The notes: generated by a model not told the origin, from the letters alone. Positions 33,601 through 43,965 are shown, counted from the first letter of the stretch. The stretch: 64,000 nucleotides of DNA from Prorocentrum cordatum (GCA_963575745.1 CAUYUJ010020168.1:98699-162698); one strand, 5' to 3'. Translations and numbers: made by a program.

Positions 33601-34914
33601 GGCCGCATCGGCAGCGGGGAGCGGGGAGTCTCTGACGGTGATCTCCTCGCCAGCTTCCATGCCCCTGCTGGCTCTGAGCACCGGGGTATGCAGGTCGCAG
33701 AGCCGGCAGTAGCTCTTGGTCCAGAGGGCACTGGGGGACCTGTCTGTCCTGGGGCAGGGGAACCAGCCCAACCCAGGCGGCATCCAACTCGCTCTGGTGT
33801 CGCCCGTTTGGAGAATGGCGAGCCGATCCCCACTCCGCACGATCCTGGTCGTGACAGGGAGGCGCCGGATTTCCCCTCCAGCGCGTGGAGCTTGTCTGCC
33901 GAGATGCGGACCAGCGGCCCCCCGAATGCGCAGCAGGTGCGGGCCTTGGGGATTGCAAAGTTGACAGGGGAGCAGCATGGGGGCCCAGACTGCAGTTTCG
34001 TCCGCCGGTGCAGCAGGGGCCTGCCCTTCTTGTATGTCTTCTTCGTCCTCATTGTCTTCCTGGAGGTCGGTGTCTGGTACGGAGATTCCCTGGACAATGA
34101 TTCTGGCGGCTTCGTCGGCTCCGAGGGGGGCGCAGTCCAGGTTCACACAATATCTAAAGGAGATCTGGTGTAGAAGGCGGCAGACCAGTCTCTGGTGCTG
34201 CCCCCTGGAGCATATCGCGGTGGGAAGGTCTCTGGGGTGGTCAGGGCCTTTGGTCTTTTCCCAGGCGAGGGCTGCGGCGGGGCACCAGCCCCACACGTGC
34301 TCTGTAGTGGCTTCTCCCAGGCCGCAGAGAGGGCAGGCTCCGTAGAGTCCTTGCCGTATGGGAACGGTGATGTCTCCGAGTCGCCCCCTTCTCTCCGCAG
34401 CAAGTGGACGTAAGTCCTCGGGCAAAGCGTCGTCGCCAAGGAGGGGCCAGAAGGGGGCCTCTCCGGTCCAGGGTCCGAGGCACGAGTCGCGCCAGGCCTG
34501 ACCGCGATCCCGTTGTCCAGCGGTGAGCCAGACTCTATTGGCCATCCTGCCGCAGCCGCACTGGTGGGGGATCCTGTCAGCGACGCTTCGTCTACGCGCG
34601 GATCCAGGTAGTCCGTTGGCCAGAACGCGGAGGACGCGGTGCGCCTCGGTGAAGGAGGCGCAGTGCCCGAGAAGGGACCATTCCGCACCGTCTGTTTGAG
34701 CCCACCTACGCTCGTGGCTGGTTGTGGAGAACCAGGAGCTCACCACGTGCCCGTGGTGCGTCCAGGCCGCAACGTATACTACGCGCCCGAAGTAGCGGGC
34801 CCGGCGCCTAGGGGGCTCTCTCAAGGCGCGATTGAAAAGGTCAGCGGCCCCGGCGTCGGTCAGCACCTTGGAGCCGGGCCTACGTGGCTCATCCCGAGGG
34901 GCGAAGTCCCGCGC
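33600..34914 (-). pseudogene. RT-connection region with zinc finger (zf-RVT type)
   Basis: The frame contains CGCGRMANRVWLTAG and CPLCGLGEATTEHVWGWCP, the Cys/His pattern common just after the RT thumb in non-LTR elements. A Glu/Asp-rich linker (DLQEDNEDEEDIQEG) and another CQLCNPQG...YCRLCDLH pair of Cys motifs come before the RNase H. The frame is largely open from 34866 to 33400. Confidence 0.6.
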
Positions 34915-37345
34915 TCATTTCACGAGTTTGTTCCACCTTCTCCCCGCCTTATGTCTCGCCTGTAGGGGCCCCCACAGGTCGTCAAGGGCGCACGCCCTGG
35001 CACGCGAGGTAGCAACCGGGCATTTGGGGCAGCCAGGGACTTGGAAGCGGATGCCCAGACCAGTGAGGATGTTGTCTGGGATCCAGGAGGCAGAGGCAAG
35101 ACCAAGGGCTACCCGCAGGTGTGCTCTGAGTGCCCTTTCTTGCACGGTGTCAGGGAGGGAGTAGTGGGATGGGTACGGGATGAGCGCGATGAGGTAGGTG
35201 TTCCAGGCGAGGGCGGTTTTAGTGGGAGACATGCTTGCAAGGTGGAGGGCCATGGCCCGGCCCCGCAGCTTGGGGAGGGGTTTGCCCCAGGTGCCGGCGA
35301 CGAGGGCGTCGTGTTGTCCCTTTGTCATTCTCCCCCTGGGCGGTAGGTTTTCCCCTTCGGCAGCCCTAGATACGATGCAGGCGCCGAGATAGGGCCACTG
35401 GGGACGGACGGCGGATGAGCCGAAAGGGGTGAAGTCCATGGTGCGTCTCCACCAATCGTGGTTGCTGGCGGGGACCAGGGCCGTTTTAAATTTGCACATG
35501 CATGGGCTGGTCCAGGGAGAACACTGAGCCGCAATACTGGAGCCAGCAGCGCGCCTGATCATTTCCAAGAGGAGCCCGGCAGGCAGGCCTGTAACAGTTG
35601 TGGTGGTGCCATCATCGCTGAAGTCTACCGGGGCGTTGTCCAGGTACTGCCTGATGTTGATACCGGATGGGGCTGCAATGCCCCTGCACTGGTGGGCTTC
35701 GACGAGGAGCCCCGCCGCTCTTGCGAGCCAGGGCAAGGCGATGCCGGCACGCGGTGGCGCCCAGCAGGGCAGCGAGGTCATCCACGTAAGTCGGATCGCC
35801 CGCCCCGGTGATGTCGGCCAGGGCGCTGATGAGAGGGTCGTATCCTAGGCACCAGGGGAGCGGGGAGGCGGTGCCTTCCATTCCGATAGACCGTAAGAGC
35901 TTCCTTATTCTGCTTTTGCACCTACCCTTGCAGGTGCGCACGCTCCTGCTACCGACGAGGCAGTCCACGGAGTGCAGGAGCCAGGTCGGGAGCTGCCAAC
36001 GCCTCGCCAGCTGCCCCATCCACTGCAGGGATATGCGCTCGAAAGCTTTGTTTTGATCGCAGAAGAGAACAGCCGTGCTCGGGGCAGGGCCTAGCTGCCG
36101 AGCGGCGTCCAGTATATAGCGGTCAACAGCTTCTTGGTGTGCGCCAAGCAGGGCGGTCCAGGAGGGCCCGGGTTCGGTGTCGGGGACGGGATCCAGGGCG
36201 AGATGGTTGGTGGCAGCGGTGATGTTGGGGCCGCACTGTCCCCCGCGCTTGGCAGCTTGATTGGGGCTAAGCCTGGGTTCAATCACGGGGCCAAGGCAAT
36301 CGGCAACGGTCGCCCCATGCAGTCTCCGTAGGCAAGTGGGGAGCTGCAAGGGACGCATGTCGTTAGGACGCTCTGCGGCCGGTTTCTTGCCGATCCAAAC
36401 CAGAAGGTCGACGGAGGGGCCAAGGACCAGGTCCAGGAGCCCTGGGTTCAGTGCCGCGGCGTACCAGGCTTGGGCGAGGAGTCCAGCAACAAAGCGCGCA
36501 CCGGGATGATACAGCTCGCACGGCTCACCGTCAACACCGGGGGCGCTGCCGCTAGGCCCCAGCACGAGGGAGGCAATCCTGCCCCACCGAGGGCTGGGAG
36601 AGTGTGGGAAGTGCCCCGTGTCCTTTTGTCTGAAGTACTCGTTTAGGATGCCGTCCGCTGTAGGGGGGAGAGGAAGGGCGGTTTGCCAGATCGGACTCCG
36701 GCTCCGCCAAAGGACGTCGTCAACTTCCTTGGTGCGCTCCTTCCAGCTTCCATCTTCGTCGCGCACTCCAAGGATGGCATGCGTCCTGACGAAGATTTCT
36801 CGCCCCGTCCGGTAGTGAGAGGCAAGCGCGGGGCGCTCCACTCCGGGGCCCCTTTGCGCGGGCGTGAGGCGGGTGGCGCGTCTCTGCGCTGCGTCATGGT
36901 CCCACCTTCGCAGCCAAAGGGCAGCCTGCTGAGGTGTTAAGTCGTTGCCGCCCCACTCGTATTCCGCGAGCCAGGCAGCAAGTGCTCCCACCGGGCGCGT
37001 CGTGGAATCCGTTCTTACCGCGGCCGCAAGCAGGGTCCCTGGCGGGCGGTTGGTTTTGCTTCTGCGCCACTTCCTCCACCAGTCCTGTATTGCGGCTGAC
37101 AGAGCGTGGCGACCAAGCGTGAGGAGGGCGGGCAGAAGCGGGACGGTGTGGTCATCACCCGGATTAGGGGCCGGGGGAGGAGTGGAGGGTTCCTGCTCTC
37201 TTTCCCCTTCGCCGTCGTCGTTGTCGCAGTGACTGGCTGGGAATTGACCAGGGGTGGCCGGGCGGACCCAGTCGGCGGGTTGAAGGAGGCCAGTCAGGTC
37301 GATGTCCGGCAACTCGAAGGTGCGCTCAAGAAAGGAGTACAGAGT
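34915..37345 (-). pseudogene. Non-LTR reverse transcriptase
   Basis: The main open frame is 37579-35612, with real RT homology from about 37340. Motifs are PGVDGEPCELYH, LVWIGKKP...NDMRPLQLP, TAVLFCDQNKAFERIS (motif A) and GDPTYVDDLAALLG (motif C, catalytic YVDD, near 35785). Past about 35780 the homology moves to another frame ending at 34915 (INIRQYLDNA, CKFKTALVPAS, the thumb). At least one frameshift therefore separates palm and thumb. The AP-type endonuclease upstream and RNase H downstream place it among RNase H-bearing LINEs (I/R1/Tad-like group); the clade is not assigned. Confidence 0.75.
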
Positions 37346-37352
37346 CCTTAAT

Positions 37353-38130
37353 TCAGCGTGCGCCTCGCTTGGGAGTAGGCGGAGGTCGCCCGCGCGAATG
37401 GTGTTGTCCCGGCGAGTTCTGGGTTCTGGGAGCGCCCTGCGGCTCCATGTAAAGGATGGCGTGGTCGGAGACTGAGGGTTTCCAGGCCTCTCTGACCCCG
37501 TAGGCACCGAGCTGACGAAAGGGGCAGGCAACGATGTCGATCTGTGATTCATTGTCCGCGTCCACTCTTGTGGGGCCATCGCAGTGGCAGACGCTTGAAC
37601 CAGTCAGTGAGAGCAGGTCAGCCAGGGCCGCTGCCTCACCTGTTTCACCGTCCCTGGGATTGTCCAACTGGATGTTGACGTCCCCTCCCCAGTATGTAGG
37701 GGTGTCGTCCCACCTTTCGATGGCTTGCCGGATGGCATCAATGGTTTCGGCTTTCCTGGAGGGAGGGAGGTAAACCGAGACCAGGCGGTAGGTGCTGCCA
37801 CCTCGGCTAATGGTGGCTGCAACGGCACATCTGGGGACGAGGTCTTCTGCCCGGAGAGCGTGGTGCCGCGAGGAATGATGATCGCCACTCCGCCGGCGCA
37901 ACCCCCGGCTGGTCCAATGTAGGCTGGAGAGGCGACAAGTGCGCGGGCGTGAAACATGGTGGACCAGACGGCCGCCTCGTGTTCTGTCCAGTGGGTCTCC
38001 TGAATGAGTCCGATTCTACCGTTGGTGGTCATCTGCGTCAAGAAAGCATGCTTAATCATGTTCTTGCGAGCAGTCGTGCTTTTGGGGTACCTAACGTTCC
38101 AACAGCCCACCTTGAGTGAACCGGCTTGCG
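37353..38130 (-). pseudogene. AP-like (EEP) endonuclease of the retroelement
   Basis: It begins LKVGCWNVRYPKST (Asn motif) near 38118 and continues GLIQETHWTEHEA (catalytic Glu), then in another frame YRLVSVYLPPS, YWGGDVNIQLDNP (Asp/Asn motif) and SVSDHAILYM (SDH motif, near 37465). The switch of frame near 37855 means one indel. All catalytic motifs of the exonuclease/endonuclease/phosphatase family are otherwise present. Function: nicking the target DNA to prime reverse transcription. Confidence 0.75.
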
Positions 38131-38389
38131 CGGCGTTGGAGATGGCATCGATAAGTGAACGAAGGGAGAGGGCCCCGCAGAGGTCCGCCCAGGTGGGGCT
38201 GCTCCAGGGGGTAGTGTGTAAGAAAACCCAAAGGGCTCGCGGTCGCCGGACGGCGTGGTTACTGTGCAGGGCGAGGGCGCGGCTCAGGGAGGAGCAGGCT
38301 AGTTGCCAAGCTCTGGTTCTCGCCCCCGGAACGAGAGTTGCGAGCGGGGGGGGCCCAAGGGCGAGATGAAGCGTCCCTGGGTCTTCAGG

Positions 38390-39790
38390 CGAGTCTAGGG
38401 GAACGGCAACCCTTGATCTAGGAGCTGTTGCTGCAGCCTGGCTCGGACTATGTCGTCTGGACAGGGGTTCCCGGCGAGCGGCGCCCAAGGGCAGTTCCTG
38501 TCGGCGAAGCTGCGCGCCTGTCTCCATGCGGCCCAGATCTGGCCCTCTGTCGGAGCTTCGTGTTGGCACCTGGAGATGTTCTCGCTCCTACTCCAATCCA
38601 GTATGGCGGTCGCATGTCTGCGCTGTAGGCATCTCGGGTCCAGGTGGGCCCCCACGGCGTCGTAGAGTTTCTTTCCACTGACGTCCAGGGACCGATAGTA
38701 AGAGCCCAGTCCCACTGCTCGGGCCCGCTCCTCCGGAGATGGGATCCTGAGTCCATGTTCTCTGCCGTGGGCCAGGAGCCATCCCGCCCGGGACCTCGCT
38801 TTTTTCCTTCGCTGGCGAGGCTCTCTCTTTCTCTCTTCTTTTTTTTTGTTCTCTCTCTCTCTCTCTTCCGTGGCAGACGAGCGTCAGTTCTTCCGTGCAG
38901 CCCAGGAAGTTGCGCTCGGCTCCGGTCTCTTGAAGAATGTTTATGATGCAATTCCTGGTGTCGACGAGGGTGCGGACGAGCCATCTGTGGCTGCTGTCCC
39001 CATTGCATAGCAAGCAGAGGGGATGTGTCTGGTAACTGCAAGGGACTATGGCCTCCAGGGCGTTGGCAGGAGCCTTGGACTGGGTCCAGGGAGGGATGTG
39101 CCCGTCAGGTCTGTAAGTCCATTGCCTTTCCCAGGGACTGGGGAGCCGAGGGTGCGTAACTAGGTCCTCCGCGGGAGGGCAATTACTGACCCACAATCGG
39201 TCCCTCGGGCTGGCGCTTGCGGCCGCAGAATCAATGCGGACCGCCCAGTCTGGGGGGAGCTCCCCAAGTGCAGTGCACATTGCCTGCTTGTGTGCCTGTA
39301 GGATGGTGCCTGGACATTCGCAGCATATTATGACGTGGACGTCCGGGCGGAGTCTGCGGGCGGCGTTCCACAGGAGAGGCACGGCGAAGAACTGCACTGT
39401 CTGGAAACCCGCAAGTCCATCTAGCCCTCCGTGCTGGCTGGCTGCAGAAAGGCTGGCACCTTCGGAGCCCCGCTGTGATGACGAGTAAGCTTCCAGGGTC
39501 CAGGGTTCTGAGGTGGTCGGTCCGGGGACTCCGACCGTCGTCCTCCCTCAGGAGGTCCCACACATTAGCTCCCAACCTGATGTGAGGGGGTACTCCATCA
39601 AAGCGCGTGGCAGCGTCCTGGTCCCAACGCCTCTCCACCCGAGCAGCAGCATCGTCGCTGAACTCGACGAACGCGGAAGATCTGAACCGAGAAGTCGCGG
39701 CGACTTTGGCTAGGAGGTCGCTTACCGCAAGTCTCGCCAGGCCCCATTCATCGAAGAGTGATACAAGATGAAGACTAGCTCCCACAGTGG
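38390..39790 (-). pseudogene. DNMT3-like C5 cytosine methyltransferase domain inside the retroelement
   Basis: Motif I reads LHLVSLFDEWGLARLA (near 39773), followed by FVEFSDDAAARVERRW and IRLGANVWDL (motifs II-III). Motif IV, normally SPC, reads AGLRRCQPF in one frame or AGSEGASLS one base over; the latter keeps the frame of GLDGLAGFQTVQFF downstream. Motif VI reads CECPGT (Glu kept, normally ENV), and motif VIII SASPRDRLWVSN. Next come NFLGCTEELTL and, beyond a CT microsatellite, YYRSLDVSGKKLYDAVGAHLD, resembling motifs IX-X of DNMT3. DNMT capture by dinoflagellate retrotransposons has been reported (de Mendoza and colleagues, Nature Communications 2018, from memory). The placement upstream of an AP endonuclease and RT, plus a helicase, is what stands out here. 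Confidence 0.6.
38821..38870. repeat. CT-rich microsatellite interrupting the methyltransferase domain
   Basis: CTCTCTTTCTCTC, a run of T, then (CT)8 lie between two homologous parts of the domain (CTEEL and LDVSG). On the minus strand it is a GA tract encoding Arg-Glu repeats. It looks like a later insertion or expansion. Confidence 0.6.
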
Positions 39791-39843
39791 CACTCGGGCC
39801 AGGTCGGGGGTTGACTATGCGTGCCCTCGTCTGCTGGGTGAAG

Positions 39844-41091
39844 TCATACGTCCAGTCTCCCATGTCTGGGATCACTGATGGGGTGGGGCCTGAGGTGCCC
39901 CGCGATGTCCCACGTGCCGTCGGGGGAAACGCTAAAAACGAGGCCATCCTGCTGGAGGGCCCTTAGTGTGTTGATGATCTGTGCATTGTCCAGGCCCGCG
40001 GCCTGGTACGCAGCAAGCGTCGTGTTAGCAGGTGTGACTGGGGAGAGGCCAGTTCGCCCGTCCTTATGTCGCTCCCAAACCTGCTGAAGCATGTCGGCAG
40101 GCTGGGGGGCGGCCGTGGGCTCGTCTGGTAGGAAGACAGTGGGTCGGGGCCGCGGCCTGCGGATCCGCGCGCCCTCCGCACTCGCCGGTCTGGACGCCCG
40201 CCTTGTGGTGCCTCTTCCTGCGACCCCAGTGGGAGGGCCCTCCCATGGGCGGGAGCGTTCCCAAAGGTCGACCAGAGTTCTTGGGTGGGGCGGTCTGCTG
40301 TCTGGTCGGGTGGACCTTTCCCTGCCTGCGTTGCCCGCAGCCCTGCGTCGTGTCACACCGCGTAGTGTGGTCCTGCGCGTGCCGTGATTTCTGCCTCTGG
40401 GTGGCCGGTGGGTCGGACTCCCACGGGCCCTGTCAGCGGCGGTAGTCCGGGGCTGGGTGCTGGGCGCTACCGGTCGCGATCCGGTCGAACTTCGATGACG
40501 GGCGCGTCTGATTTGCCCGCCGTCGGCTGTGCTCACGGCAGCGCTGGCCGGGGCACGTGCAGGTCTGGGAGTGCCGGCGCGCCGGGCGGTGCTACCGGTA
40601 CTGCGTAGGTTCCTTGGAGAGGCCTCCACCGTCTCGCTCAGGACCTGGCCCCTATCATCCGAGAAAGGGGGGCCCGCGCCCGCGCGCAGGATGGTGCGGA
40701 GCATGGCTGGCGTCAGGCTCTGAAAGGGGGCGTCTGGTGTCGACGCACTGTCCGAGCGCGAGGCCGGACCGCCTGCGAGTTGCCTCAACTGAGCGCAGGC
40801 CGCGTCTGCATTCAGAGCTGCTTGGCGTGAGTTTATCCTCCTGCCGGCGGGGTTGCGCGTGCCCGGAGGTGGGTGGGTAGTCCAGCAAGCGCCGAAGGCG
40901 TCTGGGATTCGCGTGGCGAGTCCAAGCTCTTGGTGAAGGTCTCTGACAGTTTTGTCCAGCTGGGGTATCGCTGCAGGCCATGCGATCACACTGAGCACTT
41001 GGTTCCATGCGGCTTCGGAAGGGGGGGGGGGGGCTTGTGCCGACTGAGGCATGTACCTGCGCCAGTCTGAGCGTACGCGCCATGACTTCAT
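39844..41091 (-). CDS. Retroelement ORF1-like basic protein with a possible C-terminal winged helix
   Basis: The ATG at 41091 (MKSWRVRSDWRRYMPQ) opens about 415 codons; the frame is open further 5' to 41199 only through a TTG. The middle is Arg/Pro/Thr-rich and probably disordered, as expected for a nucleic-acid-binding ORF1. The C-terminus (AAYQAAGLDNAQIINTLRALQQDGLVFSVSPDGTW, read in parts) has helix-turn-helix-wing spacing like RPA32C or Z-alpha winged helices. It overlaps the methyltransferase frame start at 39947. The winged-helix call is inference from pattern only. Confidence 0.5.
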   Translation of the reverse strand: MKSWRVRSDWRRYMPQSAQAPPPPSEAAWNQVLSVIAWPAAIPQLDKTVRDLHQELGLATRIPDAFGACWTTHPPPGTRNPAGRRINSRQAALNADAACAQLRQLAGGPASRSDSASTPDAPFQSLTPAMLRTILRAGAGPPFSDDRGQVLSETVEASPRNLRSTGSTARRAGTPRPARAPASAAVSTADGGQIRRARHRSSTGSRPVAPSTQPRTTAADRARGSPTHRPPRGRNHGTRRTTLRGVTRRRAAGNAGRERSTRPDSRPPHPRTLVDLWERSRPWEGPPTGVAGRGTTRRASRPASAEGARIRRPRPRPTVFLPDEPTAAPQPADMLQQVWERHKDGRTGLSPVTPANTTLAAYQAAGLDNAQIINTLRALQQDGLVFSVSPDGTWDIAGHLRPHPISDPRHGRLDV

Positions 41092-41199
41092 ATTCCCGTC
41101 TTCAGTCCGCGCCCCCCAGAGGGTGGACGGATCAACAAAATTGATCCGCGGTCGGTTCGCTGATGTTGATGACTTCTTAGGGCAGAATTGATCCGTCAA

Positions 41200-41742
41200 T
41201 GTATGTTAAGATGGCATGCAGTGCGATGTTGATCCGCAACATCAAAGATTGATCCACTGAAGTTGGCTCAACCATCAAAAACATCATAAACCATATCACC
41301 ATGATCATTATCATCGCCATCACATTCCATATGCAATATACCACATGTATTTCACATTCTAGCCGTATGCAGTGGCAATGAACATATATAAATACGTTTA
41401 CACTCGTATATGCACGCACACAACTATGCACATATCCTTCGTCAGTGTACACATAATTATGGATGATGATATGGCTTGTGATTCGTGGTGTTAACACAAC
41501 TTATGATGGTATACGCATGTTTGCACATGCTGTTTTTAAAACACCAGGGTCCAGGGGGGCAGGCGTCCGCGGGGGCAGATTACCCCGGCGCCTTGGTCAT
41601 ATGAAGCACGTGACCGATCGTCCCGCAATACTCGTCACTTGTATGTCGGGCCAGGCACCCGCGGTGGCTATCCTCCGAAAGCTTAGAAGGTCGATGCCTT
41701 TGCCTCGCTGCGGCTTTCGCCCCGCGCCGTTCTGGTTCAAGC
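41200..41742. other. AT-richer spacer between the retroelement and the UIM-like gene
   Basis: TTGATCC recurs near 41135, 41188, 41229 and 41248, partly as inverted copies (GATCAACA), and may be the element's 5' end or its target. The rest (41270-41560) is AT-rich with ATATACG/CGTATAT words and no gene. Composition changes sharply to GC-rich at about 41550. Confidence 0.4.
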
Positions 41743-42810
41743 ATGGCACCGCCCATCAGGGGCAACGGGGTTCCCGCGAAGTACTGGAACACCCCGCTGG
41801 GCAGGAGGCTCGGCTGTCGACCGCAGGCAGGTCGCTCTCGCGCTATGAGCTCGGCCGCGGCGAGCGTCGGCAGCAGCTACGACGGCAGGGTGGACCCGAA
41901 GGAGTGGGAGAAGGCGGCGGGCCGCGGCTCCGCGGAGACGCAGGTGGAGGGGCCCGCGACCCAGAGGGCCGCCTGTGAGGACGCGTCGGAGCTCGACGAG
42001 TCAACCACGGAGGTAGACGACGCCGCGCCAGCATCCGCCAAGGAAGCGCCGTCCGCGCGCGAGGAGGGCGCGGAGGCAGCCGAGAGGATGCTGGCCGAGA
42101 GGGACGCTGCGCCGAGCACGGTAGAGGAGCCGGAGACCTTGCCGCACGGCGCGGCAGGAGCACCAGCAGCCTCTGCAGCAGCAGCTGAGGAAGTTTCCGA
42201 GATCGTCGAAGTTCTCGAGGGCGAGGGCGGGGAGCTGAACAAGGGCGTCGCCGCGGTCGACGCCGCGGTCGACAAGGGCAAGGGCGACTCCAAGGCCGAG
42301 GGCAACGCCGCGGAGGGTTCCGACGACATCGACGATGCGATCATCGCTAAGGGCCTTGGCGACTCATTCGTGCAGCAGGCGTTTGAGGAGGTGTTCGAAG
42401 GCGTGGCGACCCTCGACCACTTCGAGGGCGGCTTCGGGCAAGCGACTGCTGATCACTTCGGCCTGATGAGATCGCAACCGACGGAGTCCCAGCAGGAGAG
42501 GCTCGATGAGGTGAAGAAAGCGCTGGCGCTGTCAGAGCGCACGCTGATGGAGGACCAGGCGCGCAGGCAGAAGAAGGAGCGGGACATGTTGGAGGAGGGC
42601 ATCAAGCAGTCCAGGGCGATAATCATCCAGGACAAGAAGCGGAGTATCGACGAGGACTCGTCCGACGATGAGCCTCTTCAGAAGGTCTTGAGGGAGTCCA
42701 GGGCTCAGTTGGAGATCGACGCGGCGCGGCGCGCAGGAAGGTCACCGCCTTCTCCTGGGCATCCGCTGGCTGCGGCTTCAAGCGCGCTGCCCACCAGACC
42801 ACGCAGCTGA
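41743..42810 (+). CDS. Acidic protein with three tandem ubiquitin-interacting-like motifs
   Basis: The ATG at 41743 opens 355 codons. The N-terminal half is low-complexity Ala/Glu-rich. The C-terminal half is helical and charged, with three motifs of the phi-x-x-Ala/Gly-x-x-x-Ser pattern: DEVKKALALSERT (about 261), DMLEEGIKQSRA (about 280) and EPLQKVLRESRAQ (about 307). These fit ubiquitin-interacting motifs, which bind ubiquitin on proteins. The frame stops at 42810, but a neighbouring frame continues as Ala/Ser-rich then poly-Asp to 43044, and an exon-like segment (PITPPKSRKKTVQAAGKLF) ends at 43591. Splicing near 42790-42810 is therefore likely and the true C-terminus uncertain. Confidence 0.55.
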   Translation: MAPPIRGNGVPAKYWNTPLGRRLGCRPQAGRSRAMSSAAASVGSSYDGRVDPKEWEKAAGRGSAETQVEGPATQRAACEDASELDESTTEVDDAAPASAKEAPSAREEGAEAAERMLAERDAAPSTVEEPETLPHGAAGAPAASAAAAEEVSEIVEVLEGEGGELNKGVAAVDAAVDKGKGDSKAEGNAAEGSDDIDDAIIAKGLGDSFVQQAFEEVFEGVATLDHFEGGFGQATADHFGLMRSQPTESQQERLDEVKKALALSERTLMEDQARRQKKERDMLEEGIKQSRAIIIQDKKRSIDEDSSDDEPLQKVLRESRAQLEIDAARRAGRSPPSPGHPLAAASSALPTRPRS

Positions 42811-43159
42811 CGCGGCCGCGGGGGCAGCAACATCGGCGAGTGGGGCATCGGCATCGGCGAGCGGAACATCAGCGAGCGGGCAGACTCAGGCAGCCGACGA
42901 AGGTGGCCAACGGGGGGGGGTCAAATAGGTAGAGATTTTGACGATGCTGATGCCGAGGCTTCAGCTGCTGATAGCGATGACGACGATGATGACTGTGATG
43001 GCGATGACGACGACCTCGATGACATCGACGACGACGACGACTGAGTAAGGAGGGATGGAATTTGATGTCTCGTGATCGGCGCGGGGGGCTCAGCGAGAGA
43101 TGGGGATGAAGCTGGGCGGCGCCATAGCTGATCACCCAGAATGTGCTCACACGCAAACT

Positions 43160-43197
43160 CACACGCAAACTCATACGCGTATGAGTTTGCGTGTGAT
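43160..43197. repeat. Palindromic element, copy 1: perfect 38-bp palindrome
   Basis: The two 19-base halves (TCACACGCAAACTCATACG and its complement) match at every position with no loop, centred on ACGCGT. A partial extra copy (CACACGCAAACTC) precedes it. It lies in the probable intron between the UIM-like exon and the 43467-43591 exon. Confidence 0.85.
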
Positions 43198-43466
43198 TTT
43201 ACCTCGTGCGTGGGAGTTGGCTAAGCCGATTGGTAGGAGGTAGCTCCAGTCCACGCTGCCCCGCCCCCCCCCCCCCTGAGGGCGAGGACATCTCCGCCTC
43301 CCCTTGCAGCAAGGGGTTGGGATCCAAGGGGGGCCGATGAGACTAACTGGAGGAGAAGATGGGAGGAACCGGGAGATGAGGAGGAAGAGAAAGGGTAGCA
43401 GGAGCAGGAGCAAGCTGAGGAAGAGTAGGAGGGGAGGTGAAGCGGAGGGAGTAGGAGGAGGAGACA

Positions 43467-43591
43467 CTGAGGAGGAGAGCGACGATGATCCCGCAGGTGG
43501 CGCTGGCCCAATCACTCCGCCGAAGAGCCGCAAGAAGACGGTGCAGGCCGCGGGCAAGCTCTTCAAGCGGGTCGAGGAGACGTTTGCTTGA
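43467..43591 (+). CDS. Possible terminal exon, basic (PPKSRKKTVQAAGKLF)
   Basis: After a purine-rich stretch ending in AG the frame reads DTEEESDDDPAGGAGPITPPKSRKK..., then KRVEETFA and TGA at 43589. Acidic-then-basic composition is like other exons here. It may end the UIM-like gene. No domain is recognised. Confidence 0.4.
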
Positions 43592-43897
43592 TTTTTTCTT
43601 TCTTCTGATATTGAGGCATTCTGCACTTGACGGGTGGCCCCCACACCTATCTCGATGTCGCCGTGCAGGAGGAGGTGGAGGAGGGGAGGAGAACGGGGGC
43701 TAGGTCGGGAGGGGCACGAGAGAGATGGACCAGCAGAAGAAGAACTCGGTAGAGGAAGGAGGAGGAGAGAAGATGGGGGGGAGGGAGAGGGCCAGGGGGC
43801 AAAGGAGGGCAACCTCCAACTCTTCTGACCAATCCTTCCCCCAATATGTATCGCTCCTCGTTCTTTCTCGCTATCTCCCCCTCTATGTTGTTTTTGT

Positions 43898-43901
<4 letters not shown>

Positions 43902-43963
<62 letters not shown>
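43902..43963. repeat. (CT)n microsatellite
   Basis: About 31 uninterrupted CT units sit in a probable intron or promoter upstream of the exon at 44013. The pyrimidine strand is the strand on which the neighbouring gene is read. Confidence 0.9.

Positions 43964-43965
<2 letters not shown>

Larger units (their letters stand above)
24451..41199 (-). mobile_element. Giant non-LTR retroelement: ORF1, DNMT3-like, endonuclease, RT, RNase H, UPF1-like helicase
   Basis: All recognisable coding segments from 41199 down to 26000 are on the minus strand and in one order, with no host-like gene between them. They are ORF1, methyltransferase-like domain, AP-type endonuclease, reverse transcriptase, zinc finger, RNase H, helicase and charged C-terminal module. 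A non-coding tail follows and ends in seven A residues (24457-24451). The RNase H frame overlaps the start of the helicase ORF at 32829-32887, which argues for one transcription unit. The 5' border is unsure and I found no target-site duplication. Several frameshifts show this copy is probably inactive. At about 16.7 kb it is far longer than usual LINEs (4-8 kb). The alternative is two neighbouring elements. Confidence 0.7.

Noticed and set aside
41270-41560. Possible target-site duplication of the giant element (match to CACCAGCCCATAC)
   Set aside because: Only a short ACACCAG word was found at 41537, in the wrong orientation; not enough to call a duplication.
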